Shown here: one piece after another, positions 34,246-42,829 of the stretch
How the letters are laid out: every line of letters starts with the position of its first letter
Position numbering within the stretch: position 1 is the first letter of the stretch
Origin: Oscillospiraceae bacterium
GTDB lineage: Bacteria; Bacillota; Clostridia; Oscillospirales; Oscillospiraceae
Direction of reading: 5' to 3'
DNA length: 64,000 bases
NCBI GenBank assembly: GCA_017622995.1
Contig: JAGAQA010000003.1
Span: 1 to 64,000 of the forward strand
Translations under genes and position numbers: made by a program
The notes under the pieces: generated by a model
The model's input: only the letters and a program-made list of their open reading frames with translations
Databases searched by the model: none
What the model was told of the DNA's origin: nothing

Positions 34246-34428
34246 TTAAAATATAATGTCGACAGTATATAATACGGTGGCATTATGCCACAAATTCGTC
34301 CGATTACAGATTTGCGGAATACCGCAGAGATTTCTGACATCTGCCACGCCGATCTCCAGGATTTCCTCGGCCTGCTCCTTCACACTGGGTTCCACACGAG
34401 CCATTACATTCGCGGTTTTTGCTGCCAC
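34246..34428 (-). pseudogene. Truncated RelB/DinJ-family antitoxin
   Basis: The first 24 codons read AAKTANVMARVEPSVKEQAE then EILE, the standard N-terminus of RelB/DinJ antitoxins. The homology then stops and the frame drifts into unrelated AT-rich sequence to the stop at 34246. The toxin-binding half and any YafQ/RelE toxin are missing, so this is a fragment. The remaining non-coding bases (34106-34245 and 34429-34650) show no other gene and look like eroded mobile DNA. Confidence 0.65.
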
Positions 34429-34650
34429 CGTTCATACTACCTTTCTGGCGCTATTATATCCAAAGGTATAGCGTTTTGCAATACGAATGTGCGCAATTCA
34501 CAATTTGGATACAGAGGTGCCAATTCGGTTGGGGTGTACTGTTGACAGAGGAAAGAAGCATTCGTGAAAACCAGAGATGTCAAGGCAGCTTCGGAGCGGC
34601 TGGAGCTCATAGTTTCGGTTTCTTGAACATTTTTCCGGGGATGGCCGCGC

Positions 34651-35385
34651 TCACCAGCCCATTCCCGCAAGCCACCGGCTGACGGCTGCTTCCCGCTCTT
34701 TTTCTCCCGCTACGCCGGACGGAGAGAATTCCCCTTTGATGGAGCCGTCCAGAAGATACAGGATCCTGCCGCATCTGGCGGCTATTTTGCTGTCATGGGT
34801 CACCATCAGAATGGTGGCCCCTTCCTGATTCAGCCGGGTGAATTCTGCCATCACTTCCTGTGCCGCGCTCTGGTTGAGAGCTCCGGTGGGTTCATCGGCG
34901 AACAGGATTTTCGGTTGGTTCATCAGACTCCGACAGATGCAGGCTCGCTGGAGCTGCCCGCCGGAAACCTCCGTAATCCTCCGCTGCGCCAGCGCTTCGA
35001 TTCCCATTTTTTCCATCAGCATCCGGGCGCGGCCCTCAAGTTCTTTCCTGGAAACCTTTCTTCTGTTCAAGCGGCAGGCAGGAAGCAGGATGTTGTCCAG
35101 CAGGTTCAGATTCTTCAGCATATTCATCTGCTGAAATACAAAGCCCATCCGCGACAGCCGCAGTCTCGCCCGGTCATCCTCCGAAAGGGCACAAACCTCC
35201 GTGCCGTCCATCCACACCTCACCGGAATCCGCCCGGTCCATACCGGATACCTGATAGAGCAGGGTGGATTTTCCGGAGCCGGAAGGCCCCATGATTGCTA
35301 CCATTTCCCCTGGCTTCACGCCAAAGCGGATGTCCTTCAGAATCCCGTTTTTACAGAGATTTTTTACCGTTAACAGTTCTGCCAT
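34651..35385 (-). CDS. ABC transporter ATP-binding protein (LolD/MacB type)
   Basis: 244 aa. Walker A GPSGSGKST near 33-41, signature VSGGQLQRA, Walker B ILFADEPTGAL, and the H-loop His in MVTHDSKIAARC. It belongs to the group that partners FtsX-like permeases, and such a permease lies 6 bp upstream. Together with the MFS gene it forms an operon under TetR control. The likely task is export of a peptide, lipid or drug; the substrate is not evident. Confidence 0.93.
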   Translation of the reverse strand: MAELLTVKNLCKNGILKDIRFGVKPGEMVAIMGPSGSGKSTLLYQVSGMDRADSGEVWMDGTEVCALSEDDRARLRLSRMGFVFQQMNMLKNLNLLDNILLPACRLNRRKVSRKELEGRARMLMEKMGIEALAQRRITEVSGGQLQRACICRSLMNQPKILFADEPTGALNQSAAQEVMAEFTRLNQEGATILMVTHDSKIAARCGRILYLLDGSIKGEFSPSGVAGEKEREAAVSRWLAGMGW

Positions 35386-35391
35386 CTTTTT

Positions 35392-37659
35392 CTATTCCTT
35401 TCCCATACAGCACTCGTATGCCCGGATGTGTTTGATCTGCGAAAGCCCCAGCAGAATTGCGCAGAATACGGTGATCACGGTAACCGCGGGAATCCAGCCG
35501 AACACGGCTTTGCAATCAATCAGGAACCGGAAGCCCGTTGCCCCAAGTGCCTTTAAGAAGATACCCGCCAGCTGCTGACCCAGCAGATTGCCGGACGCAA
35601 TTCCCGCCAGGATACCTGCCAGCAGCACCGGCAGATACCGGAGGAGATACAACCCCTTGATGTCCCTGAGCGTAAAGCCAAGGGCTTTTCTCAGGGAGAT
35701 GTCATTGCGGTCCTGCGCCACAAGCAGCCGTGTGAACAGGACAACCACCACGAACATCACCAGAGCTGCCGCCAGGACCGCTGCCCAGGCCGCCATGCGG
35801 ATTTCCCGAATGGTCTGGCCGTAGGTATCGGTCACATATTTCAGAATGTCCACGCCCCTTGCGCGGATGCCCCTGTCGGACAGGATTTGGCTGCACGCAG
35901 ATAACCACTGCTCCTTGGGGACGCCCTCCCTCAGGGAAACATAAACCACGCTCCACATAGGTGTCCCACCATTGGGAAGTGACGCGGCTTTCGCTGTTTT
36001 TCCTCCGTTTGTGATGTCCGAATAAATGCCGCAGACCGTGTATTCCTGCGGGACTTCCTCCGTCAGAAGCAGAAGCTTATCTCTCACAGATAGGCCCAAT
36101 TCCTCCGCGCACAAATAGGAAAGCGCAATTTCATTGTCCTTCTTTGGTGCGTCTCCCTTGGCGTAGGAAACCGGGAAGACGGTATGGTCGCCCTGCTCCA
36201 CCTGCAACGCGGTATAAGAGCCGTCAGGCAGAACCGCCCGGCAGGATTTCGTTTGCAGCACGGCGAAGCGGTCTACCGATTCCTCCTCTGCCAGCAGCTT
36301 CTCCAACTGCTCTGTCTTCCCCGGGATATCCTCTGTCTGGCGAAGATCCAGACGGATTTCGCCATCTCCGATTCCCATGTATGTGACAAATTTTGGAGAC
36401 GAGATGGTGCTTAAAAGATTCTGGGGCAGGATCATCAGAAACATCCCCAAGGTAATCACAAGAGCGACAATGAGATACTGGGGGGCGGGGAGATGTCGCT
36501 GGCTGCTGGCCCTGTGCTGTCCCGTCAGCGCCTCTACCGCCGAGAGCTTTTCCGTGCGTTTCAGCGTCTGCCTGACGCAGCACAGCAGAATGCCCTCCGT
36601 CAGCCCAGCGCCTGCAAACGCCGCCAGAAATCCCCACCATCCGTTTTGGGAGGGGCCGTACAATTCCTGCATCTGCGCGGAAAGGGCACCCTTTGACGCA
36701 AAGGCCAAAACCAATCCGCACACAGCGCCCAGCCCGGACAGGGCAAGGAATTTCAGAAAATAGAGATTTCGAATATCTTCCTTGGGCGTTCCGATGGCCT
36801 TCAGCATGCCGATTTCTCGACCGTCCGCCTCCAGCTGCGTCAGCAGCGTGAACCGGATGCAGAGCATGGAGATCAGCAGCAGCACCACACTCACCAGAAG
36901 AATCACCAGAATCATGAGCCCATCCGAAAGGGCGTTCATCATGCGAATCAGCGGTTTCGTGATGGCCGGGCCGTTGGCGGGCAATCCTGCGTCCGTGTAG
37001 CTGGTGGCAAAGGCGTTGACATCCGCTCCTTCTTGCAGAAGAAATTCGATCAGATATTCCTCACTTCCCACGCTTTTTAGGCCTTCATAATCCCCGGCGC
37101 TTACCAGGAAACGCTTGGAGGACGCCATCATGGCATTCATCTGGGAATCCCGCAGGAACCCGGCGATGGTGAAGCAAATGTCTCCAACCTGCACTTTATC
37201 TCCGGCCACCAGATCGTACTTCTGCCGGTAGCACACCGGGACGTAGATTTCTCCGGTGTGCACCTCATCGATCACGCGGTTTTCCAGATCCACCAGGTAA
37301 TCGAACCGCTGGCTCTGGACGCAGACACCGTTATCCTGGCTGCTGTCCGCCAGAGAATGGCCGCCCAGAACCATTGTGCTGTTTTCCAGATTCAGAAAAC
37401 ACAACGTTTGGTAATCCAGCACCTGCTCCTGCTGCTCCGCAAACCGGACAAGGGCAGCTTCATCCATCTGCCCTGCGTGCATTTGCAGGAAATCCGGCGT
37501 CTGAGCAGCGTTCATCAGCGTATCCACCGAACCCAACAGCCCAATGGCGAGAAAGCAGGTCAGCGCAAACAGAAAAGCGCTTACCGCCATAAAAAGCCAT
37601 GTGGTAACAGCCAGCAGGGGACTGCCCTTCAAGTCATTGCACAGGATTCTTGCTTTCAT
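35392..37659 (-). CDS. FtsX-like ABC permease
   Basis: 755-aa integral membrane protein with two FtsX/MacB-type permease blocks. There is an N-terminal helix (AVTTWLFMAVSAFLFALTCF), a large extracytoplasmic region, three central helices (near 250-380), a second extracytoplasmic region, and three C-terminal helices. Internal DGREIGMLKAIGTPKEDIRN and RNDISLRKALGFTLRDIKGL are the repeated coupling segments facing the ATPase. The start is MKARIL after GAAAGGGG, so the 5' end overlaps the MFS gene by 26 bp. Confidence 0.9.
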   Translation of the reverse strand: MKARILCNDLKGSPLLAVTTWLFMAVSAFLFALTCFLAIGLLGSVDTLMNAAQTPDFLQMHAGQMDEAALVRFAEQQEQVLDYQTLCFLNLENSTMVLGGHSLADSSQDNGVCVQSQRFDYLVDLENRVIDEVHTGEIYVPVCYRQKYDLVAGDKVQVGDICFTIAGFLRDSQMNAMMASSKRFLVSAGDYEGLKSVGSEEYLIEFLLQEGADVNAFATSYTDAGLPANGPAITKPLIRMMNALSDGLMILVILLVSVVLLLISMLCIRFTLLTQLEADGREIGMLKAIGTPKEDIRNLYFLKFLALSGLGAVCGLVLAFASKGALSAQMQELYGPSQNGWWGFLAAFAGAGLTEGILLCCVRQTLKRTEKLSAVEALTGQHRASSQRHLPAPQYLIVALVITLGMFLMILPQNLLSTISSPKFVTYMGIGDGEIRLDLRQTEDIPGKTEQLEKLLAEEESVDRFAVLQTKSCRAVLPDGSYTALQVEQGDHTVFPVSYAKGDAPKKDNEIALSYLCAEELGLSVRDKLLLLTEEVPQEYTVCGIYSDITNGGKTAKAASLPNGGTPMWSVVYVSLREGVPKEQWLSACSQILSDRGIRARGVDILKYVTDTYGQTIREIRMAAWAAVLAAALVMFVVVVLFTRLLVAQDRNDISLRKALGFTLRDIKGLYLLRYLPVLLAGILAGIASGNLLGQQLAGIFLKALGATGFRFLIDCKAVFGWIPAVTVITVFCAILLGLSQIKHIRAYECCMGKE

Positions 37660-38893
37660 GATGTACCCCTTTCTCCAGTTCCCGCACTGCTTTGATGGGA
37701 TAAATCCCCAGCGCAATGATACCCAGCAGCACGCCGGAGACCATGATGACAGCGGCGGCTCCCCGCCCAACGCCGATCCCGAGCTGACTCCCTATCCCAT
37801 CTGCCAGCAGACCGGAAAGGCTGTAGGCAACCACATACCCGATCTGGCTCAGAAAGCCGATCAGTCCCCAGGCCCGACCCTGCAATGCTTCCGCAATGTT
37901 GGTGCGCACCAGATAGTCAAGGCAATTGTTGGAAAAGGGCAGCATGGTGAAGAACCCGAAGCCCGACACGCAGATCAAAACCAGATTTTCCCGAAGCCCA
38001 AAACAAATCATGGCGGCTCCCGCAAACGCCAGAGAAAGGGAAAGCCGTTTCACATAGCCCTTGCGGATGCCCCGAATGCCCAGAAACAGGCTGGAAACCA
38101 GCATCCCGCTGGCGCAGAGGGTCTCGCAGATTCCCAAGGTGGCGCTGTCGGAAAAAGCAAGGATCATGGGCTCGGCCAGAATCTGAAAGGCGCCCATAAA
38201 GCAGGTCATGACGGAGGATAACAGAATCAGCAAAAGCACGCCCTGTTTCTCCGTTACCGCCTGCCAGCCCTCTTTCAGCAAGGTGAAAAACGCCTCTTTG
38301 TGCTCTGCCGCCTTTGATTCCAGCCCATGCCGCACCACGCCGGTGCAGGTCACCGTCAGAAAGAAGGTTCCCATATCCAGAATCAACAGCAGCCGGATAT
38401 CCGAAACCGTCAGCAGGATTCCCGCGAGAATCGGCGAAATCAGGTATCTGGCGCTGCCTGCCAGACTGACCAGGCCACTGGCTTTGGAATAGTCCTCCTG
38501 TTCCAGAATGTCCGACACGGTGGCCCGATAGGCCGGCTCCAGCAGGGAGGAGAAAACGGAGCTGATGGTGACGCCAATGCAGATTTGCGTCAGGCTCGCG
38601 CCGCCAGTCTGCATACAAAAGAGAATATAAAGGATTCCAAGGGCGGAGAAGCCGTCTCCGATCATCATGAGCCCCCGCCGGTCATAGCGGTCAGCGAGCA
38701 CGCCCGCCGGAACGCTCAAAAGCAGCGTGGGCAGAAAGGCCAGCAGGCTCACCAGCGCCATGTCCGCGGCGCTGCCTGTCTGCCGGAACACATAGACCCC
38801 AAGGCCGAAGCTGGTCAGCCCGCTTCCGATGGAGGACACCAATTCTCCTGCCCATAATAAAAGAAACCGATTTACCTTTCGTTTTCTGTTCAT
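37634..38893 (-). CDS. MFS efflux transporter
   Basis: 419-aa major facilitator with about 12 hydrophobic segments. The loop 2-3 motif is seen as GVLADRYDRRGLMMIGD. It resembles the enterobactin/macrolide-exporter branch of MFS (Mef/TetR-linked). First gene of an MFS-FtsX-ABC operon, downstream of tetR and just after a TetR-type palindrome. Likely a drug or metabolite exporter; the substrate is unknown. Confidence 0.9.
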   Translation of the reverse strand: MNRKRKVNRFLLLWAGELVSSIGSGLTSFGLGVYVFRQTGSAADMALVSLLAFLPTLLLSVPAGVLADRYDRRGLMMIGDGFSALGILYILFCMQTGGASLTQICIGVTISSVFSSLLEPAYRATVSDILEQEDYSKASGLVSLAGSARYLISPILAGILLTVSDIRLLLILDMGTFFLTVTCTGVVRHGLESKAAEHKEAFFTLLKEGWQAVTEKQGVLLLILLSSVMTCFMGAFQILAEPMILAFSDSATLGICETLCASGMLVSSLFLGIRGIRKGYVKRLSLSLAFAGAAMICFGLRENLVLICVSGFGFFTMLPFSNNCLDYLVRTNIAEALQGRAWGLIGFLSQIGYVVAYSLSGLLADGIGSQLGIGVGRGAAAVIMVSGVLLGIIALGIYPIKAVRELEKGVHHESKNPVQ

Positions 38894-38915
38894 ATCCTTT
38901 TTCCTTTCATATTAG

Positions 38916-38932
38916 ACCGACTGTCTATCGGT
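38916..38932. promoter_or_regulatory. TetR-type operator upstream of the MFS operon
   Basis: ACCGACTGTCTATCGGT, a near-perfect 17-bp palindrome 23 bp before the MFS start. It matches the site upstream of tetR in both half-sites. Confidence 0.78.
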
Positions 38933-38945
38933 TTAAATTCAAAAT

Positions 38946-38979
38946 ATAATAGAAAGCTTGCTTCCAGGCTTTCTATTAT
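38946..38979. terminator. AT-flanked hairpin between tetR and the MFS gene
   Basis: ATAATAGAAAGC/GCTTTCTATTAT with a 10-base loop. On the minus strand it is followed by ATATTTTGAA, so it could end the tetR message. Confidence 0.5.
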
Positions 38980-39048
38980 TTGCAGTGCTTAATGGATCAT
39001 GTGAACCAAGCGTTGAAATAGGGTAGACGCTGGAATCATAGAAACGCA

Positions 39049-39164
39049 TGTCATCCTGAACGGAGCGCGAAGCGCGCAGTCGAAGGATTCTTCCGGTGAT
39101 GAAACCGTACTGCGGGGCGAAGGTAGAAAATCCTTCGACTCGCTTACCCTCGCTCAGGATGACA
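39049..39164. repeat. 116-bp palindromic element with TGTCATCCTGA ends
   Basis: The ends are TGTCATCCTGA and its complement TCAGGATGACA. Inside is a second inverted pair, GTCGAAGGATT and AATCCTTCGAC. The sequence is of the widely scattered TGTCATCCTGAnCGGAGC...GTCGAAGGAT type found in many bacterial genomes. There is no ORF. It fills most of the 289-bp gap 38894-39182. Confidence 0.7.
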
Positions 39165-39182
39165 AATCCGTTCGTACTCCGG

Positions 39183-39866
39183 TTATTCGCAGCATTTGGG
39201 ACCTTGATTCGCTTTGATATTGCTGCCCAGTCTGCTCCCTCGGAAGATTGCCAAGATTGCCTCCTGTAGACTGCCTTCCGCCACTCCCATGAGCCGCTCC
39301 AGATTGTAGATAAACCCGGCGATCTTTCGCTCTCGCTGCTCGGGGCTGAGCCCGGTCACACTCAGTTCATCAAAAGCGGTATTGGCGTAGAGAATTGTCA
39401 TCTCCACCACCGATTCGGGGTATTGTGTATGGAAGATCCCCTGCCCAATGCCTTCCTCCACCAGCTCTGTCAGGATGGGATGGATTCCCGCCAGCAGAGA
39501 CGCCTGCATCTTCTGATGCATCAGTGCGTTTTGGGGGCGGTGTACCTGCTCCATGATTTCCAGCCCGAGCTTTGATTCCACATTTAGCGATAGAATCGTT
39601 TTTGTCAGGCGCTCCAGCACAGGCAGCTCTTTCTGCTGGACAATCTCGCTGGCATCGCCCATCAGTCGGGCGGTAATCCGCTGGATTACGCCGTCCAGGA
39701 TCTCCTCTTTCGACTGAAAATGATAATAGAGAGTCCCTCTGGCGATTCCCACCGCATCCAGAATGTCGCCGGTGCTGGTGTTGTCGAAGCCCTTGACGGC
39801 AAACAGCTTTTCTGCCGCGTCCAGGATTTCCTCTCTTCTTTCTTCCGCTTCCTTTACAATCCGCAT
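39183..39866 (-). CDS. TetR/AcrR-family repressor
   Basis: 227 aa. The N-terminal helix-turn-helix (RREEILDAAEKLFAVKGFDN, then TSTGDILDAVGIARGTLYYH) is textbook TetR. The C-terminal ligand domain, about 60-210, is helical. It lies upstream of the MFS-FtsX-ABC operon on the same strand, with a matching 17-bp palindrome before each. The simplest model is autoregulation plus control of the exporter. Confidence 0.93.
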   Translation of the reverse strand: MRIVKEAEERREEILDAAEKLFAVKGFDNTSTGDILDAVGIARGTLYYHFQSKEEILDGVIQRITARLMGDASEIVQQKELPVLERLTKTILSLNVESKLGLEIMEQVHRPQNALMHQKMQASLLAGIHPILTELVEEGIGQGIFHTQYPESVVEMTILYANTAFDELSVTGLSPEQRERKIAGFIYNLERLMGVAEGSLQEAILAIFRGSRLGSNIKANQGPKCCE

Positions 39867-39895
39867 AGCCCTTTTCCTTTACAGTCAGGTTGATT

Positions 39896-39912
39896 ACCGA
39901 CTACCTGTCGGT
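39896..39912. promoter_or_regulatory. TetR-type operator upstream of tetR
   Basis: ACCGACTACCTGTCGGT, a 17-bp palindrome with perfect 6-bp arms, 30 bp before the tetR start. Confidence 0.8.
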
Positions 39913-39989
39913 TAGAGTATACATCCTGTTCTCGGATTTGTCAAGCGACGGTTTATTCGGCTGCGGGCGGTACAAAAAACGACAGCATC

Positions 39990-40018
39990 TTGACAAATCC
40001 GGTTTTGTCCAATAGAAT
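39990..40018 (+). promoter_or_regulatory. Promoter of the YitT-family gene
   Basis: TTGACA (39990-39995), 17 bp, TAGAAT (40013-40018). Confidence 0.8.
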
Positions 40019-40046
40019 ACACCCGTATTAGGCGTCCGCCTCGATC

Positions 40047-40084
40047 CACGTTTGTCAGGGAAAAGCTCTGACAAACGTGTTTTT
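40047..40084 (+). terminator. Leader terminator (attenuator) of the YitT-family gene
   Basis: CACGTTTGTCAG pairs perfectly with CTGACAAACGTG over a 9-base loop, then T5. It lies between the promoter and the gene, whose Shine-Dalgarno follows at 40103. No gene upstream needs it. Only about 22 nt of RNA precede it. Confidence 0.75.
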
Positions 40085-40116
40085 ATTTTCCGGAAAAAAT
40101 GCAAGGAGGATATTCC

Positions 40117-40965
40117 ATGAATACCGTTAAGTCCGTAACCGCAGTTGTATTTGGCAATTTTCTTTATGCGCTGGCAGTCAAGCTGTTTTTGATCCCCGCT
40201 GATTTGGTAACCGGCGGCACCACCGGCATTGCGTTGGTGATGAATCACCTTTGGGGTGTGCCCGTATCCCTGTTTGTATTGATCTTCAATGTCGCAATGC
40301 TGGCCCTTGGCTGGCTGTTTTTGGGCAGAGGTTTTGCTTTGACCACCCTGGCAAGTACGTTCCTCTATCCCGCATCGCTGGAGATCTGCAACGTCCTGTT
40401 TGGAGAGCTTGTATTGACCAAAGACCTGCTTCTGTGTACCATATTTTCAGGTGCCGGAATTGGTCTTGCACTGGGCATAGTGATCCGCGCCGGCGCATCT
40501 ACCGGCGGCATGGATATTCCGCCTTTGGTTTTTCAGAAGCTGTTTCGGATTCCCGTGTCCGCCAGTATGTACTGCTTTGACTTCTGCATTTTGCTCCTGC
40601 AAATGATGTTCCGGCCTGTGGAAAATGTTTTGTATGGTGTTGTGCTCATTCTGATTTACACCATCGTATTGGACAAGATGCTTTTGATCGGAAGCAATCG
40701 AACAGAATTGAAAATCATCAGTCCACAATCCCGTGAAATATGCGATGCGATTTTAAGCCAGGTAGACCGTGGCGTAACGCTACTGGACGGGGAGGGCGGT
40801 TATCTGCACAGGGATACCCAGCTTCTTTTCAGTGTGATTTCAAACCGGGAGCTCATCCAGGTGGATAAGATTGTGCACCGGATTGATCCGGATTGCTTTA
40901 TGGTTGTCAATCGTGTCAGCGAAGTGCGGGGCAGAGGGTTCTCCATGGCAAAACAGTATCAATAA
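40117..40965 (+). CDS. YitT-family membrane protein
   Basis: 282 aa. Five to six hydrophobic helices in residues 1-175 (the DUF161 repeats, with LVTGGTTGIALV and RAGASTGGMDIPPL) and a soluble C-terminal DUF2179 domain (about 205-280). The family is of unknown transport or sensor function. The start is the ATG seven bases after AAGGAGG; six upstream codons are not used. Controlled by a promoter plus leader terminator. Confidence 0.9.
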   Translation: MNTVKSVTAVVFGNFLYALAVKLFLIPADLVTGGTTGIALVMNHLWGVPVSLFVLIFNVAMLALGWLFLGRGFALTTLASTFLYPASLEICNVLFGELVLTKDLLLCTIFSGAGIGLALGIVIRAGASTGGMDIPPLVFQKLFRIPVSASMYCFDFCILLLQMMFRPVENVLYGVVLILIYTIVLDKMLLIGSNRTELKIISPQSREICDAILSQVDRGVTLLDGEGGYLHRDTQLLFSVISNRELIQVDKIVHRIDPDCFMVVNRVSEVRGRGFSMAKQYQ

Positions 40966-40967
40966 GC

Positions 40968-41007
40968 AAAACCGCGGGGCGGGTCATTTGATCAGCCCCG
41001 CGGTTTT
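40968..41007 (+). terminator. Terminator of the YitT-family gene
   Basis: AAAACCGCGGGGC/GCCCCGCGGTTTT with a 14-base loop, just after the stop. Confidence 0.88.
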
Positions 41008-41046
41008 GAATCGGGCCATGCCGGCTGCTGCCGAAACACTGGAACA

Positions 41047-41075
41047 TTGACTTAAAAATGGCCCTGTGCTACAAT
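41047..41075 (+). promoter_or_regulatory. Promoter of the GtrII-like gene
   Basis: TTGACT (41047-41052), 17 bp, TACAAT (41070-41075). Confidence 0.78.
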
Positions 41076-41114
41076 GTGGGCAGAATAATTGCAGGTTTTG
41101 TGGGGGAGGATATT

Positions 41115-42677
41115 ATGGAGCAGAAAGGCAGTTCGATCATCCGCAAGGCAGAGGCACGGTGGCCCCATTTCCGTGTGACCATGCTCAGTGCCCTCATATT
41201 CGGGATACTCGCCCACGGTGTGGCGCTGGTAAACAAATTTTCCATGGTGGATGATCCCCAATTCCTCTTTGATGTGGGGGTCACCTTCCGTTCCGGCCGG
41301 TGGTTCCTGGGAATTCTGGGGGAGCTGGTTCGGTGGATCTTTGGAAGCCCCAATTTCAGCCTGCCTCTTTTTGGTGGGCTGATCTGTCTGGTTCTGCTTG
41401 GGCTCTGCGCCTGCGTGCTCATTGATTTGCTGGAGCTGCAGGGAAAGGCGGACTGGATTCTGGTCCCGGGACTGATGGTTGTGCTGCCGGTGATTGCCGG
41501 ATTCTACTGCTATCTTTTCACCGCGCCTTACTATCTGCTTGGCCTTTTGCTGGCCCTTTTCGGCTGCCTCCTTTTGTGCCGGTACAGAAAAGCCTGGGCC
41601 TATCTGGGCGGGGTGGTGCTGCTGGCCCTCAGTACCGGTATTTATCAGGCATTTATCCCCACCGTACTGTGCGTGTTCCTCATGTTTTTTCTGCGGCAGA
41701 CCCAGAAAAGTGAAACCTGGAGCGTGAAAAAGCTTCTTCTGGAGATTGTCTGGTATGTTTCCGCCTGCCTGTGCTTTCTGGCACTGTATGCGCTTCTCAA
41801 TTCGTTGTGTCTCAAGGTGCTGGGGCTCAGCATGACGGGCTACAACGGCCTTTCCGACCCCGTCAGCGGCGGCTTCGGGGAATACCTGCAAAGAGTCAAG
41901 CTCAGCTATTACCTGTTCCTGAAACCGGACGGCACCAACCGCTCCGCCTATATGTATCCCTTCCGGCTGTATACGCTGTATTATGTAAATCTCGGTATGC
42001 TTGTGCTGGCCGCCGCGAATTTCGTATGGCAGCGTCTGCGGAAGGACCGGACCCGGGGCGTGTCCGCCATGCTTGCACTGTGCGTGTTCCCGCTGGCGGT
42101 AAACTTTATTTATGTGATGTGCGCCCCGAAGATCGTTCATTCCCTGATGGTCTACAGCCAGCTGCTGTTCTGGCTGCTTCCCTGGTGCCTGCTGCGGTGG
42201 GAACCGGTATGCCCGGAAAAGGGGAAGCTTTCCGGGTGGATCACAAGGTTTGCCTGTGTGCTTCTGGCGGCAGCCAGCCTCATGTATGTGCGCTATGACA
42301 ATGTGGTGTATCTGCGGATGGATCTGTACCAGACCCGGACCATTCAGTATTTTACCACCATCATTACCCAGGTGAAGAGCCTGGATGGCTATGAAAGCGG
42401 CCTGAAGCTGACCTTCGTCAATAAGGATTTCAACAGGGATCCCACCTTTGTGGACATCCCGGAGTTCACCACCTTTGCGGTGGAGCCGATTCTGCAGCAT
42501 ACCGCAGAGCTGACGGCCCACTCCTTCCGGGAGTTTTTGAACCAGTGGTGCGGCTTTGATGCCGAGATTGTGGACGAGGCGGACTACAGGGACCTGCCCG
42601 AGGTCCGGGAGATGCCCCAATATCCCAATGCCGGTTCCATCCGGATCATCGGAGACACGGTTGTGATCAAATTCTAA
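41115..42677 (+). CDS. GtrII-like membrane glucosyltransferase domain protein
   Basis: 520 aa, about 11 transmembrane helices in residues 20-395, then a soluble extracytoplasmic tail of about 120 residues. The early loop with VDDPQFLFDVGVTFRSGRWF matches the acidic-pair-plus-RSGRW region of GtrII proteins, GT-C-type enzymes that transfer glucose from polyprenyl-phosphate glucose to surface glycans. The start follows GGGGGAGG. A single-gene unit with its own promoter and hairpin end. Target glycan unknown. Confidence 0.78.
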   Translation: MEQKGSSIIRKAEARWPHFRVTMLSALIFGILAHGVALVNKFSMVDDPQFLFDVGVTFRSGRWFLGILGELVRWIFGSPNFSLPLFGGLICLVLLGLCACVLIDLLELQGKADWILVPGLMVVLPVIAGFYCYLFTAPYYLLGLLLALFGCLLLCRYRKAWAYLGGVVLLALSTGIYQAFIPTVLCVFLMFFLRQTQKSETWSVKKLLLEIVWYVSACLCFLALYALLNSLCLKVLGLSMTGYNGLSDPVSGGFGEYLQRVKLSYYLFLKPDGTNRSAYMYPFRLYTLYYVNLGMLVLAAANFVWQRLRKDRTRGVSAMLALCVFPLAVNFIYVMCAPKIVHSLMVYSQLLFWLLPWCLLRWEPVCPEKGKLSGWITRFACVLLAAASLMYVRYDNVVYLRMDLYQTRTIQYFTTIITQVKSLDGYESGLKLTFVNKDFNRDPTFVDIPEFTTFAVEPILQHTAELTAHSFREFLNQWCGFDAEIVDEADYRDLPEVREMPQYPNAGSIRIIGDTVVIKF

Positions 42678-42742
42678 GGCAGCACCGCATAATGGAGAAA
42701 AAGATCCGCTGAAGTCCGCAGTTTCCATTGTGCGGTGTTGCC
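42678..42742 (+). terminator. Long hairpin after the GtrII-like gene
   Basis: 19 pairs (two G-U) between 42678-42696 and 42724-42742 enclose 27 bases. There is no T run. It begins right at the stop codon and looks like a processing or terminating structure, or a palindromic repeat. Confidence 0.55.
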
Positions 42743-42752
42743 CTAAGGAATT

Positions 42753-42786
42753 AAGGGCCTGTTCCCGGACCGGGGAACAGGCCCTT
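42753..42786. repeat. Perfect hairpin abutting the queT promoter
   Basis: AAGGGCCTGTTCCC pairs with its complement at 42773-42786 around a 6-base loop. Its last bases form the TTGACA -35 box of the next promoter. Confidence 0.65.
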
Positions 42787-42813
42787 GACAAACAGGAGCT
42801 TTTCCTGTAGAAT
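42785..42813 (+). promoter_or_regulatory. Promoter of the preQ1 leader/queT
   Basis: TTGACA (42785-42790), 17 bp, TAGAAT (42808-42813). Predicted start near 42820, ten bases before the aptamer. Confidence 0.82.
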
Positions 42814-42829
42814 GACTTCCAACTTCATA

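Noticed and set aside
34437-34670. 77-codon minus-strand ORF between the antitoxin fragment and the ABC gene
   Set aside because: No recognisable domain, no ribosome binding site, and it overlaps the ABC gene end.
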